Shown: piece after piece, positions 35,479 to 39,435 of the stretch
How the letters are laid out: every line of letters starts with the position of its first letter
Position numbering within the stretch: the stretch's first letter is position 1
From: Aureococcus anophagefferens
Lineage: Eukaryota; Sar; Pelagophyceae; Pelagomonadales; Pelagomonadaceae
Assembly: GCF_000186865.1 (NCBI RefSeq)
Contig: NW_008705561.1
Span: forward strand, 3,300,638 to 3,340,072
Direction: 5' to 3'
Length of the DNA: 39,435 nucleotides
The notes under the pieces: generated by a model
The model's input: the letters and a program-made list of their open reading frames with translations, nothing else
What the model was told of the DNA's origin: nothing
Databases searched by the model: none
Program-made: the position numbers and the translations under genes

Positions 35479-38400
35479 TCAGGCGCGCTCGGCCTTGACG
35501 CCGCCCCGCGCGGACGCGGCGGCCGGCGGCGCCGGCGGCGCGTCGGGCACGTCGAGGTCGTCGACGTCGATGACCTCGACGGTCCTCTCGGCCGCGACCT
35601 TGCTCGTGATGTCGACGATGTCGCCGTCGTCGTCGTCGTCGCCCGCGCGCGCCTCCGGCGCCGCGCCCTGCGAGTCGAGGAGCCGCCGGAGCGCGGAGCG
35701 GACCTCGCACGTCGCGACGTTGAGCGGGTGCGCCATGGCGCCGCGGACGCGGAGCATCTCCGGCGACACGGGCTCCCAGAGCACCGAGTAGTTGAGCCGG
35801 AGGTCGTCGAGGAGCTTGCGCGCGCACGTGTCCTTGAGGATCTTGCCGACGTCCGCGCGGAGCTTCGCGAGGCCCGCGACGACCTGCGCCCGGTTTCGCG
35901 TCGTCGACGGGCGGGCGTCCGACCGGCCCGACGCGATCGCGCGCGCGCTCCGCGGACGACACGCCGAGAGACCGCGACGCGTCCGAACATCGGCCGAATC
36001 GACGTTCGGCCGGGACCCCCCGAACCCGCGGGTGCGCGCGGCGCGGGCGACGACGGGCGCGATGGCCCCCTTGAACATGGACCGCGCCTCCTTGGTGACG
36101 TGGGACTCGACGACCGCGCAGCGGCGCCGGTGCGAGCCCGTGCCCTTCTCGACGAAGCCCCGGTCGTAGCCCGGCTGCATCGCCGCCTGGACGAGGGGCG
36201 TGATCTCGCGGCTCAGGTCCTTCTGCTGCTTCTGGATGTGGTCCTTCGTCGCCGCGAGGGCCGACGACGCGACGGCGGACGACGACGCCTCGTGGGCCCG
36301 GCGCGCGGCGGCGACGCGCGCGGCGTCGAGCTTGGCGAGCGCGGGCTCCGCGGCCGCGTCGCCGAGGCGCGCCGCGAGGTCGTCGTGGGCGGCCGCGAGC
36401 GCCTTCGCCACGGCGCCGTCGAGCGCGTCGAGGCCCCGCCGGGCCTTGTCGACCATGGCCTTCTCCCAGTGCGTCGCGACCGCGCGGTAGACGGGCTCCG
36501 CGAGCTCCTCGTTGAAGTTCTGGCGCCAGTTGCCGCCGCGGCGGAGCGTCGCCTTGTACGTCGCCCAGTGGAGGCCGCCCTCGGCGCGGGAGCCGCCCCA
36601 CTTGCTCGCCGTCGCGACGCACGTCTTCGCCGCGTCGGCCGCGCCCGCGTCGAGCCGCGGCAGCACGTCGGCCTCGAGGGACGCGAAGACGGATTTGTCG
36701 AAGCCCCCGAGCGCGGCGTCGAGCGCCGCGGGCAGGCCGGCGACGCCGCGCGCGTAGGCGCGCTCGCAGGCCGCGCGCTCGGCCCGCTCCTCGCCCGTGC
36801 CGGGCTTCGCCGCGACGACCGACTCGAGGCTCTCGGCGAACGCGAGCAGGGACCGCGTCTGGAGCGCGACCTTGCGCGCGCGGAGCGACAGCGACGCCGC
36901 GTGGACGAAGTCGACGAGCGCCGGGATCTCCGTCGCCGCGAGCGACGCCGCGTCGTAGACCTGGGGCGGGCCGTCGTCGCCGCGGACGCCCTTGAGCTTC
37001 TGGTAGTCGACGCTGGACACGCAGTAGACGGGCATCGTGAACTGGGCCTCGAGCTCCGCGGCGCTCCGGGGCGCGTCGCCGGCGGCGCGGTCCATGTCCT
37101 GGAGGCCCGCGTAGAAGTCGGCCTTGACGCGGTCGCGCGTGTACGCGTTGCGCGCGACGGCGCAGTCGTAGAGCGACGCGGCGGCGTCGAGCTTGAGCGC
37201 GCGGACGACCTCGGACCGCTGGAGCACGTCCGACTGCGTCGCGACGAAGATGAGGCGGCCGTAGGCGCCGTCCATGAGCAGCGTCCGCTTGAAGGACTCG
37301 CCGAGCAGGTCCTTGGCGGACCGGTCGTTGACCGCGCGGTTGATGTTCGAGACGATCCAGACGGAGTCGGCCTCCTTGAGCGCGAGCTTGACGACGGCGC
37401 CGCGCGCGGAGTCGCTGTCGTGCGTGCCCGGCGCGTCGACGAGCACCGCGCCGGACTTGAGCACGGGCCACCGGCCGTAGGCGCGGACCTTCTTGACGAT
37501 GGGCCAGCACGCGCCGTCGCTGAGGAGGTTCGAGCTGTCCATGAAGCGCTCGAGGGACCGGCGGAAGCCGCGCGGGTGCGTCGCCCTGACCTTCTGGGTG
37601 GTCCCGAGGAAGCGCGTGACCCGCGTGTGGCGCCGGAGCTTCGCGCGGAGCTCGGGCACGGTCATCGCGACGCGCCGCTTCTTGTTCGTGGCCGGGTCGA
37701 CGATCTCGTAGGTCGACTCGTGCGTGTAGGCCTCGCCGTAGACGCTGTAGAGCTTGCAGAAGGCGCCGTGGTTGTGCGCGTTGGGGTCGCTCACGTTGAG
37801 GATCGCGCGGCCGTCCTGCGTCGTGAGCTCCTCGAAGAGCGCCTCCTCCTCCTTGTCCCACTCCGCGCGCGTGAGGAACTCGGCCTCGCCGACGTAGGTC
37901 GACCCGTCGCCCGGGCTCGCGGCGTCGTCGAGGTAGCGGAGCTCGATGAGCACGGCCGTGCACGCGCGCATGCCGTTCGTCGGCAGCACCTCCGACTCGC
38001 CGAGCAGCGCGTTGAGGAGCGTCGACTTGCCCGCGCCCGTCGTCCCGCAGACGACGCAGGACATGCGCGGCAGGGCCTTGGCCGTCGCCGCGAGCGTCCG
38101 GAGCTCCGCCGTCCGCGCGTCGGCGAGCGCCCGGGACGCCCAGCCCGGGTGCTCGCGGAGGATCTTCGCGAGCCGGTCCGCGACCCAGCGGCAGCTGCCG
38201 ACGCACGCGGCCTCGGCGTTCATGCGGTCCTCGACGGCCTCGTCGTCGTCGCCCGCGGCCGGCGCCGCCGCCGGCGCGGGCGCCGCCGCGGCCGCGGGCG
38301 CCTCGTCGAGGATCTCGACGTCGTCGTCGGCGATGGGCACGGCCGAGAGGTCCGCGATGCGGAGGAAGAGCTTGCGCCGCGGGCCGAACTTCTTGAGGCC

Positions 38401-38583
38401 CAGCACGCTGTTGAGCTCGCTCTCGCCGAGCGCGCGCAGGGCCGGGCCGTCGAGGGCCTTGGCCGCGGCCGCGGCGAGCACGGCGGCCTTCTCCTCGACG
38501 CTGTCGGGGATGGCCGCCGCGAGCCACTCCTGCACGTCGCCGGCGCTCACGGGGATGCTGTTCTCCACGCTGCGCTTGGACAT
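35479..38583 (-). CDS. Dynamin-like large GTPase related to nuclear GTPase SLIP-GC, with N-terminal SAM domain
   Basis: Exons 38583-36055 and 35883-35479 give 977 aa. The start at 38583 (MSKRSVENS) precedes a SAM-like domain (VQEWLAAAIPD, LRALGESELNSVLGLKKFG; about 16-80). The GTPase has P-loop CGTTGAGKSTLLNALLG (179-195), switch region LPTNGMRACTAVLIELRY, G3 LVDAPGTHDSD and G4-like VATQSD. The LPT.G..ACTAV block is typical of SLIP-GC (NUGGC)-like proteins. A long helical stalk follows. The acidic C-terminus holds SUMO-interaction-like stretches (GDIVDITSK, VEVIDVDDLD), and the last residues GGVKAERA contain VKAE, a sumoylation consensus; a further SIM-like VEILDE is at 89-94. A nuclear role is inferred. 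The intron is introner I. Confidence 0.8.
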   Translation of the reverse strand: MSKRSVENSIPVSAGDVQEWLAAAIPDSVEEKAAVLAAAAAKALDGPALRALGESELNSVLGLKKFGPRRKLFLRIADLSAVPIADDDVEILDEAPAAAAAPAPAAAPAAGDDDEAVEDRMNAEAACVGSCRWVADRLAKILREHPGWASRALADARTAELRTLAATAKALPRMSCVVCGTTGAGKSTLLNALLGESEVLPTNGMRACTAVLIELRYLDDAASPGDGSTYVGEAEFLTRAEWDKEEEALFEELTTQDGRAILNVSDPNAHNHGAFCKLYSVYGEAYTHESTYEIVDPATNKKRRVAMTVPELRAKLRRHTRVTRFLGTTQKVRATHPRGFRRSLERFMDSSNLLSDGACWPIVKKVRAYGRWPVLKSGAVLVDAPGTHDSDSARGAVVKLALKEADSVWIVSNINRAVNDRSAKDLLGESFKRTLLMDGAYGRLIFVATQSDVLQRSEVVRALKLDAAASLYDCAVARNAYTRDRVKADFYAGLQDMDRAAGDAPRSAAELEAQFTMPVYCVSSVDYQKLKGVRGDDGPPQVYDAASLAATEIPALVDFVHAASLSLRARKVALQTRSLLAFAESLESVVAAKPGTGEERAERAACERAYARGVAGLPAALDAALGGFDKSVFASLEADVLPRLDAGAADAAKTCVATASKWGGSRAEGGLHWATYKATLRRGGNWRQNFNEELAEPVYRAVATHWEKAMVDKARRGLDALDGAVAKALAAAHDDLAARLGDAAAEPALAKLDAARVAAARRAHEASSSAVASSALAATKDHIQKQQKDLSREITPLVQAAMQPGYDRGFVEKGTGSHRRRCAVVESHVTKEARSMFKGAIAPVVARAARTRGFGGSRPNVDSADVRTRRGLSACRPRSARAIASGRSDARPSTTRNRAQVVAGLAKLRADVGKILKDTCARKLLDDLRLNYSVLWEPVSPEMLRVRGAMAHPLNVATCEVRSALRRLLDSQGAAPEARAGDDDDDGDIVDITSKVAAERTVEVIDVDDLDVPDAPPAPPAAASARGGVKAERA
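35876..36054 (-). mobile_element. Introner I (degraded family 1) with perfect 8-bp TSDs
   Basis: The element is 35884-36046 (163 bp). The TSD GCGACGAC is exact (35876-35883, 36047-36054). On the gene strand GTCGTCGC gives the donor and GGGCGCAG the acceptor. The core ATTCGGCCGATGTTCGGACG aligns with family 1. The intron is 171 nt with no stop, so a naive translation carries 57 extra residues; splicing gives KGAIAPVVAGLAKLRADVGK. Confidence 0.88.
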
Positions 38584-38914
38584 CGTGCCGCTCCGCAGGG
38601 TGCGGCCGCGGATGAATCCGCGGAGCGCTCCGCTCGCTCGCCGGGGGTACCTTACCAGAGTGGACGGCTGTGTACCGCCTTGAATTCGTACACGCTCTCG
38701 CAATTGAGACCAGATGGGTCCAGAGCAGCAATGACAGAGGAGCAATTCTGCATTCTACTCCGGATCAGTGGCGTGGCTCCAGGCGAGCGGGCGCGCGCCA
38801 GCAAGCGTCACGAATTCAAAGCTGATCACCATCGACTCGGCAGCGCATGGGAGTCTGATTGCTGCTCGCACGACCCTAACGAGCGCCACTCTCGAAAGAA
38901 GCGCGTCGCGCCGG
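38584..38914. promoter_or_regulatory. Divergent intergenic region
   Basis: This 331-bp, lower-GC gap separates the GTPase gene (minus) and the FHA gene (plus) and probably contains both promoters. No further motif is clear. Confidence 0.4.
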
Positions 38915-39435
38915 ATGCAGACGCCGCGCGCGCCGCCACAGATGACGACGAGCGCGAAGGCGCTCTCGCTGAAGAGCACGCAGACGTCGCTCGTGACGCC
39001 CATCGCCGCCGACGCCACGAGCGTCCTCGGCCGCAAGGGCGCCGTCGGCGCGCTGCCGCTGGAGATCCTGAGCCCCACGGTGTCGCGCTGCCAGGCGGAG
39101 CTCGCGCGGCGCGGCGACGCGCTCGTGCTCACGTCGCGCGGCGCGCACCCGACGGCGCTCGTCCGGGGCGGGGCCGTCATCCGCATCGACAGGGGCGACT
39201 CCGCGGACGTGCGCGTCGGCGACACGATCGTCCTCGCGACGGCGCGCATCCTCCGCGCCTCCGCCGCCGGCGCGCCGCCGGCCTTCGACGGCGGCGACGA
39301 GGCCTTCACCGTCGTCGAGGACGGCCTCGCGGACCTCGGCGCCGCGCTGGCCGAGATCGCGCGGCTCCGCGCCGCGCTCGCCGCCGCCGAGGCGCCCGGG
39401 GCCGCCGCGGGCGAGCCGGGACCGGCCGGGGCGCC
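38915..39435 (+). CDS. FHA-domain protein, PNKP/aprataxin-like type, 3' partial
   Basis: The frame is open from ATG 38915 (a second ATG is at 38942) to the window end. After MTTSAKALSLKSTQTSLV it contains LEILSPTVSRCQAELARRGD, then SRGAHPTALVRGG and ADVRVGDTIVLA. The SRxQxEL, G.HP and VGDT pattern resembles the FHA domains of PNKP, APTX and APLF, which bind CK2-phosphorylated XRCC1/XRCC4 in strand-break repair. No catalytic domain is reached in the window; what follows is an Ala-rich helical linker (LADLGAALAEIARLRAALAA). It might be a DNA repair enzyme or a stand-alone FHA adaptor. Confidence 0.6.
   Translation, partial: MQTPRAPPQMTTSAKALSLKSTQTSLVTPIAADATSVLGRKGAVGALPLEILSPTVSRCQAELARRGDALVLTSRGAHPTALVRGGAVIRIDRGDSADVRVGDTIVLATARILRASAAGAPPAFDGGDEAFTVVEDGLADLGAALAEIARLRAALAAAEAPGAAAGEPGPAGA

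Noticed and set aside
3846..36054. CRISPR-like interpretation of the dispersed repeats
   Set aside because: The copies are dispersed, about 200 bp, inside eukaryotic genes with TSDs and TIRs; there is no array of short repeats and spacers.
1..39435. tRNA, rRNA or spliceosomal RNA genes
   Set aside because: I looked for T-loop-like GTTCRANNC boxes and conserved snRNA starts on both strands and found none convincing.

Overview
This is a window of a very GC-rich (roughly 70%) nuclear genome from a eukaryotic microalga. The gene set is eukaryotic: 26S proteasome lid RPN6, GATOR1 subunit NPRL2, ribosome-biogenesis factor TSR1, TFIID subunit TAF1, a P3A-type proton pump, a plant-type FPG glycosylase and a ZIP transporter. 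Genes are tightly packed on both strands and third codon positions are almost all G or C. About 200-bp transposons act as introns. That combination points to a pelagophyte of the Aureococcus type, where introner elements have been described. The species is an inference.

Layout from left to right. (1) 1-2359 is accessory: the 5' part of a frameshifted retroelement-like ORF, an inverted-repeat-bounded segment of about 1.06 kb and an A18 tract. (2) 2360-12265 is dense: a truncated secreted protein, an amidotransferase-like protein, a 4-EF-hand protein, FPG glycosylase, an M20D amidohydrolase, RPN6 and NPRL2. (3) 12266-24061 holds a minisatellite, a ZIP transporter with a duplicated ectodomain, TSR1, PurU, a formate/nitrite transporter and a P-type ATPase broken in its P domain. 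(4) 24062-26249 is a sulfotransferase-like gene split by a 1.08-kb TIR element. (5) 26293-32814 holds a secreted Lys/Cys-tailed protein and TAF1. (6) 32815-39435 holds a long non-coding stretch, a mitochondrial-looking protein, a SLIP-GC-like large GTPase and the start of an FHA-domain gene.

The main theme is a set of nine introner insertions at 3854, 7722, 10880, 11596, 24726, 28785, 29126, 30016 and 35884. They lie in six genes. Each is flanked by an 8-bp target-site duplication (six perfect, three with one mismatch). In every case removing the element plus one TSD copy restores the reading frame and the expected family sequence. The element supplies the 3' AG. The TSD supplies the 5' splice site, which is GT in five cases and GC in four. 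There are two families with different termini but a common core. A second theme is short tandem duplication at or beside translation starts (5386-5491, 8504-8596, 23934-24061).

The genes are not one pathway. They are a cross-section of housekeeping and transport genes. All exon structures are inferred from reading frame, family similarity and TSDs; no transcript evidence was available.
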